A stretch of DNA of 64,000 nucleotides from Nonomuraea cypriaca (GTDB lineage: Bacteria > Actinomycetota > Actinomycetes > Streptosporangiales > Streptosporangiaceae). The position numbers and the translations under genes are program-made. Within the stretch, counting starts at the first letter, position 1, and each line of letters starts with the position of its first letter. The stretch is from the NCBI RefSeq assembly GCF_015645445.1, contig NZ_JADOGI010000030.1, positions 1 through 64,000 on the forward strand, read 5' to 3'. This document shows, piece by piece, positions 1 to 8,094 of the stretch. Under the pieces are notes generated by a model. That model made no database searches. It worked only from the letters and a program-made list of their open reading frames with translations, and was not told the origin of the DNA.

Positions 1-206
1 GCCCCAAAACCAAGGGCGCAGCCCCCGTAAGGGGTTGTTGGGGTTGGGTTTTCGGGGGTCTCGGGGGCGGAGCCCCTGAGGGAGCCGCGCGTGCGCGGGG
101 CCCCAAAACCAGGGGCGGAGCCCCCGTAAGGGTGTGTCGGGGTTTGGGTTTGATTTTGATGGGGGGCGCTCGGGGGACGAAGCCCCCCCGAGGGAGGGGC
201 CAAGTC
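1..206. repeat. G-rich intergenic repeats downstream of the aldehyde dehydrogenase
   Basis: Two near-identical units beginning GCCCCAAAACCA lie at 1-34 and 100-133, each followed by an AGCCCCCGTAAGGG core. A third related block at about 150-195 has a TTTTGATGGGGGG lead and a hairpin whose arms are CTCGGGGG (169-176) and CCCCC..GAG (184-192). The dehydrogenase ends at 207 on the minus strand, so the hairpin could serve as its terminator. A related block occurs at 12219-12410. No credible gene is present here. Confidence 0.7.
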
Positions 207-1640
207 TCAGCCGAGCGTTGCGATGGTTTTGTACTCGAGGTAGCCGTTGAGGCCCTCGGGGCCGAGTTCGCGGCCGATGCCGCTGGCCTTGTAACCGCCG
301 AAGGGCGCGTTGGTCTCCAGCATGAAGCAGTTGACGCCGTAGGTGCCGGTGCGGACCTGGCGGGCCACGTCCATGCCGCGCTCGGTGTCGCCCGTCCACA
401 CCGTCCCGGCCAGGCCGTAGTCGCTGTCGTTCGCGATGCGTACGGCGTCGGCCTCGTCGTCGTACGGGATCACGGCCAGGACCGGGCCGAAGATCTCCTC
501 GCGGGCGATGCGCATGTCGTTGGTGACGCCGGCGAAGACGGTGGGCGAGACGTACCAGCCGCGGTCGTACGGCCGGTCCAGGCCGCCGGCCACGACCTTG
601 GCGCCCTCGTCCATGCCGATCTTGATGTAGCCCTCGACCCGCTCCTGCTGCCGCCTGGCCACCAGCGGGCCGATGCCGGTCGCCGGGTCGGCGGGGTCGC
701 CGACGGGCTGGGAGTTGACCATGCCGGTGACCGCCTCGACGACCTCGTCGTAGCGGTTGCGCGAGGCCAGGATGCGGGTCTGCGCCACGCACGCCTGGCC
801 GTTGTTCATGAGGGACGCCATGGCCAGGAAGCCCATGCCGGCGGCCAGGTCGGCGTCGTCCAGGATGATCGCGGCCGACTTGCCGCCCAGCTCCAGGCTG
901 ACGCGCTTGAGCTGCTCGCCGCAGATGGCCGCGATGCGCCGGCCCGCCGCGGTCGAGCCGGTGAAGGCCACTTTGTCCACGCCTGGGTGCGAGATCAGGT
1001 GCTCGCCCACCTCGCGCCCGGCGACCACGATGTTGAGCACGCCCGCCGGAACCCCGGCCTCGGCCGCCCACTCCGCCAGCAGGTACGCGTCCAGCGGCGT
1101 CTCCGGCGCCGGCTTGAGCACGATCGTGCACCCGGTCAGCAGCGCAGGCGCGACCTTCGTCATGGTGACGAACTGCGGCACGTTCCACGGGACCACGGCC
1201 GCCACCACGCCCACGGGCTCCCTGCGCACGGTGAGCGGGCCGAACAGCCCGGGACGCTGTTCCTCCTGCTCGAACGACTTGCCCAGCTCGGCGTAGTACT
1301 GCAGCATGCCGAGCGGCTGCGGCGCCTGCGCGAGGTTGGAGAAGGTGATGGGGGAGCCCATCTCCTCCGTGATGAGGCTCGCCATCTCGCCCTGCCGCTC
1401 GTTGTAGATCGCGGCCAGCCTGCCGATCACCTCGGCCCGCTCGGCGAACGTCATCCGCGGCCACGGCCCGTGGTCGAACGCCTCCCTGGCCACCGCGACC
1501 GCGCGTTCCATGTCCGCGGCAGTGCCCTCGGGCACCCGGCCGACGATCTCCTCGGTGTGCGGGGAGATGACGTCGATGGTCGCGGTGCCCGCTGGGGCCA
1601 CCCATTCGCCCCCGATGAACAGCTTGTCGTGCTGGCGCAT
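207..1640 (-). CDS. Aldehyde dehydrogenase family protein
   Basis: NAD(P)-dependent aldehyde dehydrogenase of 477 aa, oxidising an aldehyde to the carboxylic acid in the cytosol; the substrate is not evident. The family landmarks are in order: PWN at 151-153 in the cofactor-binding region, the general base Glu250 in SLELGGK, and the nucleophile Cys284 in NNGQACVAQ. Length is normal for the family. The ATG at 1640 was chosen because AGGAGGC lies about seven bases upstream; an open frame continues 28 codons further up without a better ribosome site. It stands alone, separated from the carboxypeptidase by a strong hairpin, so it probably has its own promoter. Confidence 0.93.
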   Translation of the reverse strand: MRQHDKLFIGGEWVAPAGTATIDVISPHTEEIVGRVPEGTAADMERAVAVAREAFDHGPWPRMTFAERAEVIGRLAAIYNERQGEMASLITEEMGSPITFSNLAQAPQPLGMLQYYAELGKSFEQEEQRPGLFGPLTVRREPVGVVAAVVPWNVPQFVTMTKVAPALLTGCTIVLKPAPETPLDAYLLAEWAAEAGVPAGVLNIVVAGREVGEHLISHPGVDKVAFTGSTAAGRRIAAICGEQLKRVSLELGGKSAAIILDDADLAAGMGFLAMASLMNNGQACVAQTRILASRNRYDEVVEAVTGMVNSQPVGDPADPATGIGPLVARRQQERVEGYIKIGMDEGAKVVAGGLDRPYDRGWYVSPTVFAGVTNDMRIAREEIFGPVLAVIPYDDEADAVRIANDSDYGLAGTVWTGDTERGMDVARQVRTGTYGVNCFMLETNAPFGGYKASGIGRELGPEGLNGYLEYKTIATLG

Positions 1641-1710
1641 GTCGTGAGCCTCCTGCTGGACTTGAGGTCTGCCTCTACGTGACCGAACCATGTTCTGTCC
1701 GGACACGCAA

Positions 1711-1740
1711 GAGGGGTGCGGCACGAGCGCCGCACCCCTC
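1711..1740 (-). terminator. Intrinsic terminator-like hairpin after the carboxypeptidase gene
   Basis: A perfect 12-bp stem, GAGGGGTGCGGC paired with GCCGCACCCCTC, has a 6-nt loop. It begins eight bases past the minus-strand stop at 1748. There is no clear U-tract, which is common for actinobacterial terminators. Confidence 0.75.
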
Positions 1741-1747
1741 TCCGGCC

Positions 1748-4700
1748 TCAGCGGGAGTCGCCGATGAGGTGTCGCATGGATCTCTTGATCAGGTCGGTAC
1801 GCGTGGCCTGATCGGTCACGCTCTCAGCGCCGAACCCCAGGTAGACGGTGTCCTTGGTGACGATGCCGCCGCCTTCCTCGAAGACCTGGTCGGTGCGGAA
1901 CCAGTCGTTGATCGACGGTGAGGTGCCCTCGGGCGGCGTACCGACGGCCCAGCCGCCCAGATCCGACTCGAACGAGGTCTCCTCGGCCACCGCGCCGTCC
2001 AGCGTGACCGCGAAGTCGTCGAGGAAGACGCCCGCGCCCTGGGTGGCCCAGTCGCTGATGTAGGAGACGGAGATCTCGACCTGCTCGCCCGCGTACGCGC
2101 TCAGGTCGACCTTCCACTGCTGCCAGCCGGCCGAGTTGCCCGAGGCGGCGTGCCAGGAGCCGGAGGTGCCGGTCGGCTCGCAGTTCACGCCCTGGTAGCG
2201 CTGTGTGAACGGGTGGATCTCGCGCCAGCCGCCGCTGTTCGCCGTCTGGCAGCTGTCCCCGGTCTCCTGGGTGGTGTGCCCGTTGGCGTCCGGCAGCGTG
2301 GTCCAGTCGTCGCCGCCCGCCGTCCGCGCCTCGACCGTCAGGTAGTCCCAGTTGGCCTCGGTGTCGTACGAGGTCCAGAACGACAGGTCGCCGCCGGTCC
2401 TGCCGGTCAGGTCGATGGTCTTGGTCAGCCGCTTCCACGAGACGTCGGCGATGCCGCTGTAGACGTCCCATGAGCCGGTGTGCGGGTCGAACGGGCCGCC
2501 CGGGCGTACCCACTTGACCTGGGCCGAGCTCGCGAACAGCGGGAACTGCTCGGCGGGCAGGATGGCCGAGGTCGCCACGAACGAGTTGGTGTGGGCAGGC
2601 TCCAGCGTGGCGTCGAAGCCCTCGAACCTGCCGCCGCCGCCCTGCAGCGCGAACGGCTGCCCGGTGTCGTGGTCGGTGCCCGCGTCGTCGAAGTAGACGT
2701 AGGCGCCCAGCCAGTACTGCTGGAAGTCGTTGAACACCGGGATGCACGGCGGGTCGTCATCCACTGTGCACTCGGGGTTCTCCGGCTGGTCGGGCTCGTA
2801 GAAGTACAGGCCGTTGCCGTTGGCCGCGTACGACGGGTACTTGCCGGCGTGCAGGAGCTTGCCGCCCTCGTTCAGGTAGTCGCGGACCGCGAGTTCGGTG
2901 TCGACGCCGCCCTTGGACGTGGTGCCGGGCGCCTGTCCTGCGGACCTCGGGATGACGTCGTCGCCGGTCTCCCAGACCACGGCCTTGTAGTGGCTGAGCA
3001 CGCCGAGCGGGTGCGGGGCCGTGCGGCCCATCTTGTCCATGTCGTAGACGTCGGAGCTGTAGCCGGCCGCCTGGAGTGCCGCGGCGTACTCGTCGGCGTA
3101 CTGAGCCTCGCTCACGCCCTGCGCCGGGCTGAGGCCGGTGACGTCCTCGGTGGCCAGCACCAGGACCTTGCCGCCGATGTCGGTCGCCACAGTGTAGGTG
3201 AAGTCCGCGCTCTTCCTGCCGATCGAGCTGAACCAGACCTTGACCCGGTCGCCCGGTCCGGTGCCGGTGATCTTGCCGCGCAGCCGGTGGTAGTAGCGGT
3301 CGTAGCCCTTGCCGTAGCGCTCGCCGCCCTTCCACTCGCTGGTCAGCGCGACCTTGGTACGGCCGCCGTTGACCTGGTAGTTCAGGAACACCGGGCCCAG
3401 CTTGCGCTTGGCGTTGACCTGGACGACCTGGTTCTTGCCGTGGCTGACCTCGAACGGGTCGGGCACGAAGTCGGGGGTCTTGTTGCCGAGATGGCTCACC
3501 GGCTCGACCGGGTTGACCGCCGACCTGGCCACGTCGAGCGCGAACGGCTGCCCCCGCTCGAACTCCGCCTGGACCAGCGCCTCGTCGTCGGGGAAGACGA
3601 AGCCGCAGCCGTCGCAGCCCTCGTTGAGCTCGGGCGTCCACGACAGCGTGCCGTACCTGGAGTGCGCCTGGTCGTTGGTGTCGCCGTTCGTGGTGTACAG
3701 CTCGGCGCCGAGGTCCGGGTCGAAGCCCGGGATGGCCGGGTTGGCGTCGTCGCCGGTCAGCGCCTCGTAGATCGGGTTGTCCGCCGTCTCCGTGGCGATC
3801 TGCACGCCGATCGGGTAGAGCAACAGCGGGCCGAAGGAGTGGTAGTTGAGCTGCATCTCGAAGCCGACCCGCCGGAGCAGGCCGTCCATGGCCTTGGTCT
3901 CCGGCTCGCTGGCCGGTCCCGCGCCGCGGTAGGTCTCGCTGCTGGGGATGCTCGACGAGCCTTCCTCGTCGTAGTGGAAGTTTGCCGGGAAGTTCCTGTT
4001 CACGTCGACGCCGTCGCCGATCGTGATCTGCCCGTCGCCGTCGACGTCTCGCAGGTTCTTGCGCCACAGGCGGTTGCCCTCGGTGAACGTGAAGTCGTAG
4101 CCGTCGGGGTTCGCGACCGGTACGAACCACAGCTCGGTCCTGTTGAGCAGGTCCCGCAGGGCCGACCTGTTCGCGACCACGTACTTCAGCAGCCGCATGT
4201 CCACCTCGGCGGCGATCCACTCGCGGGCGTGCTGCGTGGCGGAGTAGAGGGTGGCGGGCTTGATGCCGTCGGGCAGCAGCCTGGCGCCGGTGGTGACCTT
4301 GGCGGCCAGGATGTCCTGGCCCTTCAGCGTCCTGCCGATCGACTGCAGTTCGACGATGTCCCTGTTGGCGTTCGCGATGGCCCTGAGCTGGTCGGCGATG
4401 CCGCCGCGCTCGGAGTAGGACTTGTAGACGGTGTACCCGCCCGCCGCCTGCGTCCTCGCGGCCTCCAGCTGGGTCTGTCCCTGCGGATCGCGTACGGGCT
4501 CCGGCTCGTGGCCGAGCTTCCTCAGCCCGGCCAGGCCGGCCGCGCCGGCGGTCAGCTCGATGTGCTCCTTGGCGCCGTTCCTCTCGTGCTGGACGACGTC
4601 GAAGCCCTTCTCCCTGAGCGCCTGCGCGGTGCCGGGTGGGCTGTCGATCTGGTAGAGCTCGATCCGGTCGCCTGGCGGCAACGGGTCGGCGGTGGCTTCG

Positions 4701-4783
4701 GTGGCGACGGCCACGAGGGAGGTGCCTAAGCCGAGGATCACGGCGGCGGCGAGGGCCGATGTTCGAGATGTTCGATGAGACAC
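1748..4783 (-). CDS. Secreted M14 zinc carboxypeptidase with long C-terminal extension
   Basis: Extracellular metallocarboxypeptidase of about 1011 aa that should remove C-terminal residues from peptides. A signal peptide (SHRTSR followed by a hydrophobic run, residues 2-33) leads to a pro-region and an M14 domain at about 115-440. Zinc ligands are His185 and Glu188 (QHAREW) and His315 (NYHSFG); the DVNRNF loop is present and Glu385 in WTPEL is the likely general base. The C-terminal half is beta-rich, with two FWTSYDTE / D-D-F-A-V type segments like jelly-roll domains of secreted peptidases. I prefer the GTG at 4783 (GAAGGGG upstream, typical signal peptide); the ATG at 4819, with AAAGG upstream, would add 12 residues. 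Confidence 0.92.
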   Translation of the reverse strand: MSHRTSRTSALAAAVILGLGTSLVAVATEATADPLPPGDRIELYQIDSPPGTAQALREKGFDVVQHERNGAKEHIELTAGAAGLAGLRKLGHEPEPVRDPQGQTQLEAARTQAAGGYTVYKSYSERGGIADQLRAIANANRDIVELQSIGRTLKGQDILAAKVTTGARLLPDGIKPATLYSATQHAREWIAAEVDMRLLKYVVANRSALRDLLNRTELWFVPVANPDGYDFTFTEGNRLWRKNLRDVDGDGQITIGDGVDVNRNFPANFHYDEEGSSSIPSSETYRGAGPASEPETKAMDGLLRRVGFEMQLNYHSFGPLLLYPIGVQIATETADNPIYEALTGDDANPAIPGFDPDLGAELYTTNGDTNDQAHSRYGTLSWTPELNEGCDGCGFVFPDDEALVQAEFERGQPFALDVARSAVNPVEPVSHLGNKTPDFVPDPFEVSHGKNQVVQVNAKRKLGPVFLNYQVNGGRTKVALTSEWKGGERYGKGYDRYYHRLRGKITGTGPGDRVKVWFSSIGRKSADFTYTVATDIGGKVLVLATEDVTGLSPAQGVSEAQYADEYAAALQAAGYSSDVYDMDKMGRTAPHPLGVLSHYKAVVWETGDDVIPRSAGQAPGTTSKGGVDTELAVRDYLNEGGKLLHAGKYPSYAANGNGLYFYEPDQPENPECTVDDDPPCIPVFNDFQQYWLGAYVYFDDAGTDHDTGQPFALQGGGGRFEGFDATLEPAHTNSFVATSAILPAEQFPLFASSAQVKWVRPGGPFDPHTGSWDVYSGIADVSWKRLTKTIDLTGRTGGDLSFWTSYDTEANWDYLTVEARTAGGDDWTTLPDANGHTTQETGDSCQTANSGGWREIHPFTQRYQGVNCEPTGTSGSWHAASGNSAGWQQWKVDLSAYAGEQVEISVSYISDWATQGAGVFLDDFAVTLDGAVAEETSFESDLGGWAVGTPPEGTSPSINDWFRTDQVFEEGGGIVTKDTVYLGFGAESVTDQATRTDLIKRSMRHLIGDSR

Positions 4784-4949
4784 GGTCTGCCCCTTCGCAG
4801 AGACGAGTTCGATCGACATCTCAGACCTTTGGAGCGATCTATACAAGACCCAATCTTTAGCTCCTCCTTATTGCGGACAAACCCCTAGAAAACTCGCCAA
4901 AGGTGCAGCAGTTCGGTCGTTCGGATGACAGATATGAAGATCATCTTCT

Positions 4950-4955
4950 ATAGTT
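4950..4955 (+). promoter_or_regulatory. Possible -10 box of the secreted coiled-coil gene
   Basis: TATAGT lies 30 bases before the GTG start at 4986. A weak -35-like TGACAG sits about 17 bp upstream (4927-4932). The call rests on consensus similarity only. Confidence 0.35.
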
Positions 4956-4985
4956 TCGGTCCGTCTATGAGGGGAGGGGACGGGC

Positions 4986-5882
4986 GTGAGAATCTGGCGG
5001 TTTGCCCTTCTTGCCGCCGTTCTCGTCGGACTGCTCGGCCTCCAGCCGCCACAGCCGGCCGCGGCCGATCCCTCGCCCGCTGAGCTGCGCAAACTCACCA
5101 AGCAGGCGGCCAAGCTCAACGACCTCTACCGCGGCCAGATCCAGAGCCTGGAGGAGGTCAGGATCCAGGCGAAGAAGGCCACCGACACTTCGGGCGACCT
5201 CCAGGCGCAACTCGAGGCCGCGGAGGCCGAGGTGGGCCGGATCGCCCAGACGGCCTACATGGCGGGCCCCCTCGACAGCTTCCGGCTCATCAGTCCCGAC
5301 GTCGATCCGTACAAGATGCTGGGGCAGGCCGCGAGCATGAACGCCATGGCCAACGAGCGCACCGAGCGCGTCAAGCGGGTCAAGAAGCTGATCGAGAAGT
5401 CCAAAGAGGCCAAGGTCGAGGCCAACGACAAGATCGAGAAGCTGCGCAAGGAGATCAAGACCATGCAGGGCAAGCGGCGCGAGATCGAGCGCCTGCTCGC
5501 CAAGTACGGCTTCCAGCAGCCCGGTGGCTCCGAGGGCCTGACCCCGCGGATGATCTCCGTACGCGCCGAGATCATGCAGAACTTCCCCATGAAGTACGGC
5601 GTCGGCTGCCTGCGCCCAGGCGACCCCGGCGAGCACGGCAAGGGCCGGGCCTGCGACTTCATGATGTCCGGCGGCGGCACCATGGCCTCCGGCGCCGACG
5701 CCGACCGCGGTGACGCCCTGGCCGAGTTCCTCATCAAGAACGGCGCCAGGCTGGGCGTGATGTACATCATCTGGAAGCAGCGCTACTACGACATCCGGTC
5801 GGGCGGCGGCTGGGACCCCATGTCCAACCGGGGCGGCGTGACCGCCAACCACTACGACCACGTCCACGTGTCGGTGTTCTGA
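4986..5882 (+). CDS. Secreted coiled-coil protein with C-terminal cell-wall-hydrolase-like domain
   Basis: Exported protein of 298 aa. A signal peptide covers residues 1-27 (hydrophobic run ending in PAAADPS). Residues about 30-180 are charged Glu/Lys/Arg-rich heptads, predicted coiled coil in the style of RipC/PcsB-type envelope proteins. The C-terminal about 110 residues contain CLRPGDPGEHGKGRACDF and end in NHYDHVHVSVF; the paired Asp/His residues resemble the ARB_07466-type domain of actinobacterial secreted proteins, which is related to M15-like peptidases. Enzymatic activity is inference. The GTG start follows GAGGGGAGGGGA at ideal spacing. It diverges from the carboxypeptidase. Confidence 0.82.
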   Translation: MRIWRFALLAAVLVGLLGLQPPQPAAADPSPAELRKLTKQAAKLNDLYRGQIQSLEEVRIQAKKATDTSGDLQAQLEAAEAEVGRIAQTAYMAGPLDSFRLISPDVDPYKMLGQAASMNAMANERTERVKRVKKLIEKSKEAKVEANDKIEKLRKEIKTMQGKRREIERLLAKYGFQQPGGSEGLTPRMISVRAEIMQNFPMKYGVGCLRPGDPGEHGKGRACDFMMSGGGTMASGADADRGDALAEFLIKNGARLGVMYIIWKQRYYDIRSGGGWDPMSNRGGVTANHYDHVHVSVF

Positions 5883-5959
5883 GCCAGGCGAGTTCGGCTC
5901 AGGTTAAGCGGAGCGCGAGCGGCTCCCGCTACCAGGTGGTAATAGGCAAGGATGAGGGC

Positions 5960-6598
5960 ATGACGAGTACCTTGCGCCGCCGTCCCGCCCAGCGTCGCAG
6001 TGCCGAGCGAGTGGAGCGGATGCTCGACGAGTGCGCGCTCCTGCTCGACGAGGTGGGTTACGAAGCACTGACCACCAAGGAGGTCGCGCGGCGGGCCGAG
6101 GTGCCGATCGGCACGTTCTACCAGTTCTTCCACGACAAGCTGGGGCTGGTGCGGGCGCTGGCGCTGCGCAACCTCGACGCCTTCCTCGAGCGGATCACCA
6201 AACGTGTCGCCGCGGCCGACCCCACGCACTGGACCGACCTGGTCGACCTGGCGATCGACGAGTTCGTCGACATGAAACGCACGACGCCCGGGTTCGCGGT
6301 CATGGACTTCGGCGAGGTGCTCACCGCGCCCGGCGGGGGTCCCGTCGCGGGCACGAAGCACTCGCTCGACGGGTCACACGACAACAGCGCCGTGGTGGCC
6401 GACCGGCTGCGTGTCCTCTTGCTCGAGCGCCTGGACGCGCCCGCGCGGCCGGAGCTCGACCGTGCGGTCCTGGTCGCCGTCGAGGCCACGGACGCGGTGC
6501 TCAAACTGGCCTTCCGCGGGGATCCGCGCGGTGACCCGGCGCTGGTCGCCGAGTGCAAGCGACTCATCCGCCGCTACCTCTCCGACCACCTCCCCTGA
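5960..6598 (+). CDS. TetR/AcrR family transcriptional regulator
   Basis: DNA-binding repressor of 212 aa. The N-terminal helix-turn-helix is clear (TTKEVARRAEVPIGTFYQFF, about residues 34-53), followed by a helical ligand domain of normal size. The ATG at 5960 has AAGGATGAGG upstream; a GTG at 5936 is in frame but has no ribosome site. It follows the secreted coiled-coil gene by 77 bp on the same strand and converges with the aldo/keto reductase. The target and ligand cannot be read from the sequence. Confidence 0.9.
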   Translation: MTSTLRRRPAQRRSAERVERMLDECALLLDEVGYEALTTKEVARRAEVPIGTFYQFFHDKLGLVRALALRNLDAFLERITKRVAAADPTHWTDLVDLAIDEFVDMKRTTPGFAVMDFGEVLTAPGGGPVAGTKHSLDGSHDNSAVVADRLRVLLLERLDAPARPELDRAVLVAVEATDAVLKLAFRGDPRGDPALVAECKRLIRRYLSDHLP

Positions 6599-6658
6599 CG
6601 CCACCCCCCGCGCCCCCGAGCCGGCGGGTGGGTGCCCATGAGACGGTCAGGAGGCGGG

Positions 6659-7582
6659 TCAGGAGGTGGCGTCCAGGCGGGTACGCGACTCCGTGTCCAG
6701 CTTCAGGTCGGCCGCCCCGATGGCCTCCTCCAGCTGCGCCATCGTGGAGACTCCGACGATCGGCACGACGCCGTCGGCCATGAGCCAGGCCAGCACGACC
6801 TGGTTCGGGGTGGCGGACAGCTCCCCGGCCACCTCGCGGAGGGCGGCGAGGCGGCGCGTCGTGCCCGGATGGTGGTAGATGTCCGGGATCGGCCGGTCGG
6901 GACGCGTGTACGCCCCGAACATCAGCGTGTTGTACGCCCACAACGTCAAGTCAGGCTCGGCGGCGAGGTAGTCGAGCGTCTCGTCGGAGGCCAGCGTGTG
7001 ACCCATCTCCGGCAGCTTGGTGTGCGGCCGGGGCCGCAGATACGTGTGACGCAGCTGCACGTACGTGTACGGCGTCCAGCCCCGGGCGGCCGCGATGCCA
7101 CGAGCGCGTTCGAGCCGCCAGGTCGCCATGTTGCCGGCGCCCAGACGGGCGACCTTGCCCTTCTCGACCAGCCCGTCGAACGCCCCCAAGGTCTCCTCGA
7201 GCGGCACCGCGCGGTCTTCGACGTGCGACCAGTACAGGTCGATGCGGTCGGTGCCCAGCCTGCGCAGGCTCCCTTCCGCGGCCCGCGCGACGGCGGGGGC
7301 GGACAGCCCCTCGGCCGAGTCGAGCGAGGTGTCGCCGGAGACCGTGGGCCGGCCGCCGGCCTTGGTGCTGATGAAGATCTCGTCCCGGTTGCCGCGGGCG
7401 GCCAGCCACGCGCCGATGGCCAGCTCGCTCTCGTCGCCCGAGCGGCCCGCCTCCCAGAACGGGTAGTTGTTGGCCGTGTCCAGCATGGTGCCCCCGGCCT
7501 CGTGGAAGCGGTCCAGGATGGCGAACGTGTCCTTCAGATCGACGCCGGTGCCGAACGGAATGGTGCCGAGTGCGATGTTCAT
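6659..7582 (-). CDS. Aldo/keto reductase
   Basis: NADPH-dependent oxidoreductase of 307 aa with the (beta/alpha)8 aldo/keto reductase fold. The catalytic tetrad is visible: Asp35 and Tyr40 (MLDTANNYPF), Lys74 (FISTKAGG) and His120 (LYWSHVED). Substrate is unknown. It is divergent from a MerR regulator and its promoter carries the same palindrome as the regulator promoter, with the 19-bp -35/-10 spacing that MerR activators require. The predicted transcription start falls at or within a base or two of the ATG, so the mRNA is probably leaderless. It is therefore likely the principal target of that MerR protein. Confidence 0.92.
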   Translation of the reverse strand: MNIALGTIPFGTGVDLKDTFAILDRFHEAGGTMLDTANNYPFWEAGRSGDESELAIGAWLAARGNRDEIFISTKAGGRPTVSGDTSLDSAEGLSAPAVARAAEGSLRRLGTDRIDLYWSHVEDRAVPLEETLGAFDGLVEKGKVARLGAGNMATWRLERARGIAAARGWTPYTYVQLRHTYLRPRPHTKLPEMGHTLASDETLDYLAAEPDLTLWAYNTLMFGAYTRPDRPIPDIYHHPGTTRRLAALREVAGELSATPNQVVLAWLMADGVVPIVGVSTMAQLEEAIGAADLKLDTESRTRLDATS

Positions 7583-7588
7583 GGCCTG

Positions 7589-7619
7589 ACTTTGAGAGCT
7601 GGAGCGCACTCCATGTCAA
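7589..7619 (-). promoter_or_regulatory. MerR-type promoter/operator of the aldo/keto reductase
   Basis: Read on the minus strand: -35 TTGACA (7619-7614), a 19-bp spacer containing TGGAGTGCGCTCCA, and a -10-like CAAAGT (7594-7589). The start codon at 7582 is about 7 bases beyond, so the transcript would be leaderless. The same arrangement lies 70 bp away facing the MerR gene. Confidence 0.8.
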
Positions 7620-7660
7620 GGACTTTTCCGATGGCGCTGGTGTTCGAAACGGGCGGGCGG

Positions 7661-7691
7661 TTGACCTGGAGTGCGCTCCAGGTGGGATCCT
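7661..7691 (+). promoter_or_regulatory. MerR-type promoter/operator of the merR-like gene
   Basis: -35 TTGACC (7661-7666), a 19-bp spacer carrying the palindrome CCTGGAGTGCGCTCCAGG (7665-7682), and a weak -10 GATCCT (7686-7691). The GTG at 7699 is eight bases further on, so this transcript is also probably leaderless. The shared TGGAGTGCGCTCCAG core indicates autoregulation. Confidence 0.78.
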
Positions 7692-7698
7692 TGCCTTC

Positions 7699-8058
7699 GT
7701 GAGCGTGTACACACCTGCGGAGGCGGTCGAGGAGAGCGGATTCAGCCTCGACACCCTGCGTTACTACGAGAAGATCGGCCTGCTGGAGCGCGTCGGACGC
7801 AACGCGGCGGGACAGCGGAGGTTCAGCGAGGAGGACATCGGCTGGCTCGGCACGCTTCGCTGCCTGCGCGACACCGGGATGCCGATCGCCCAGATGCTGC
7901 GCTTCGCCGAGCTCGTACGCGCGGGCGACGACACGATCCCCGACCGGATCAAGCTGCTGGAGGAGCACGACCAGCACGTCCACGCCCAGATCGAGAACCT
8001 CGCCGAGCGCCAGCGCTACATCCATAACAAGATTTCCTTCTACCGCAGCATCCTCTAG
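7699..8058 (+). CDS. MerR family transcriptional regulator
   Basis: Short MerR-type regulator of 119 aa. The N-terminal winged helix-turn-helix reads SLDTLRYYEKIGLLERVGRN (about residues 13-32), then GQRRFSEEDI, followed by the long dimerisation helix ending in KISFYRSIL. There are no cysteines in a metal-binding loop, so it is not a classical mercury or copper sensor. The GTG at 7699 was chosen because it lies where the 19-bp-spaced promoter should start transcription. It probably controls itself and the divergent aldo/keto reductase. Confidence 0.9.
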   Translation: MSVYTPAEAVEESGFSLDTLRYYEKIGLLERVGRNAAGQRRFSEEDIGWLGTLRCLRDTGMPIAQMLRFAELVRAGDDTIPDRIKLLEEHDQHVHAQIENLAERQRYIHNKISFYRSIL

Positions 8059-8094
8059 CCCGGCCTTTGCGGTCCGGCCGGTAAACCAAGATCC

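Noticed and set aside
132-1682. Long plus-strand open frame opposite the aldehyde dehydrogenase
   Set aside because: Arg/Gly/Asp-rich translation with no motif; it is the complement of a clear dehydrogenase.
2480-4729. 749-residue plus-strand open frame opposite the carboxypeptidase
   Set aside because: Low-complexity antisense frame caused by GC-rich third positions; no ribosome site or domain.
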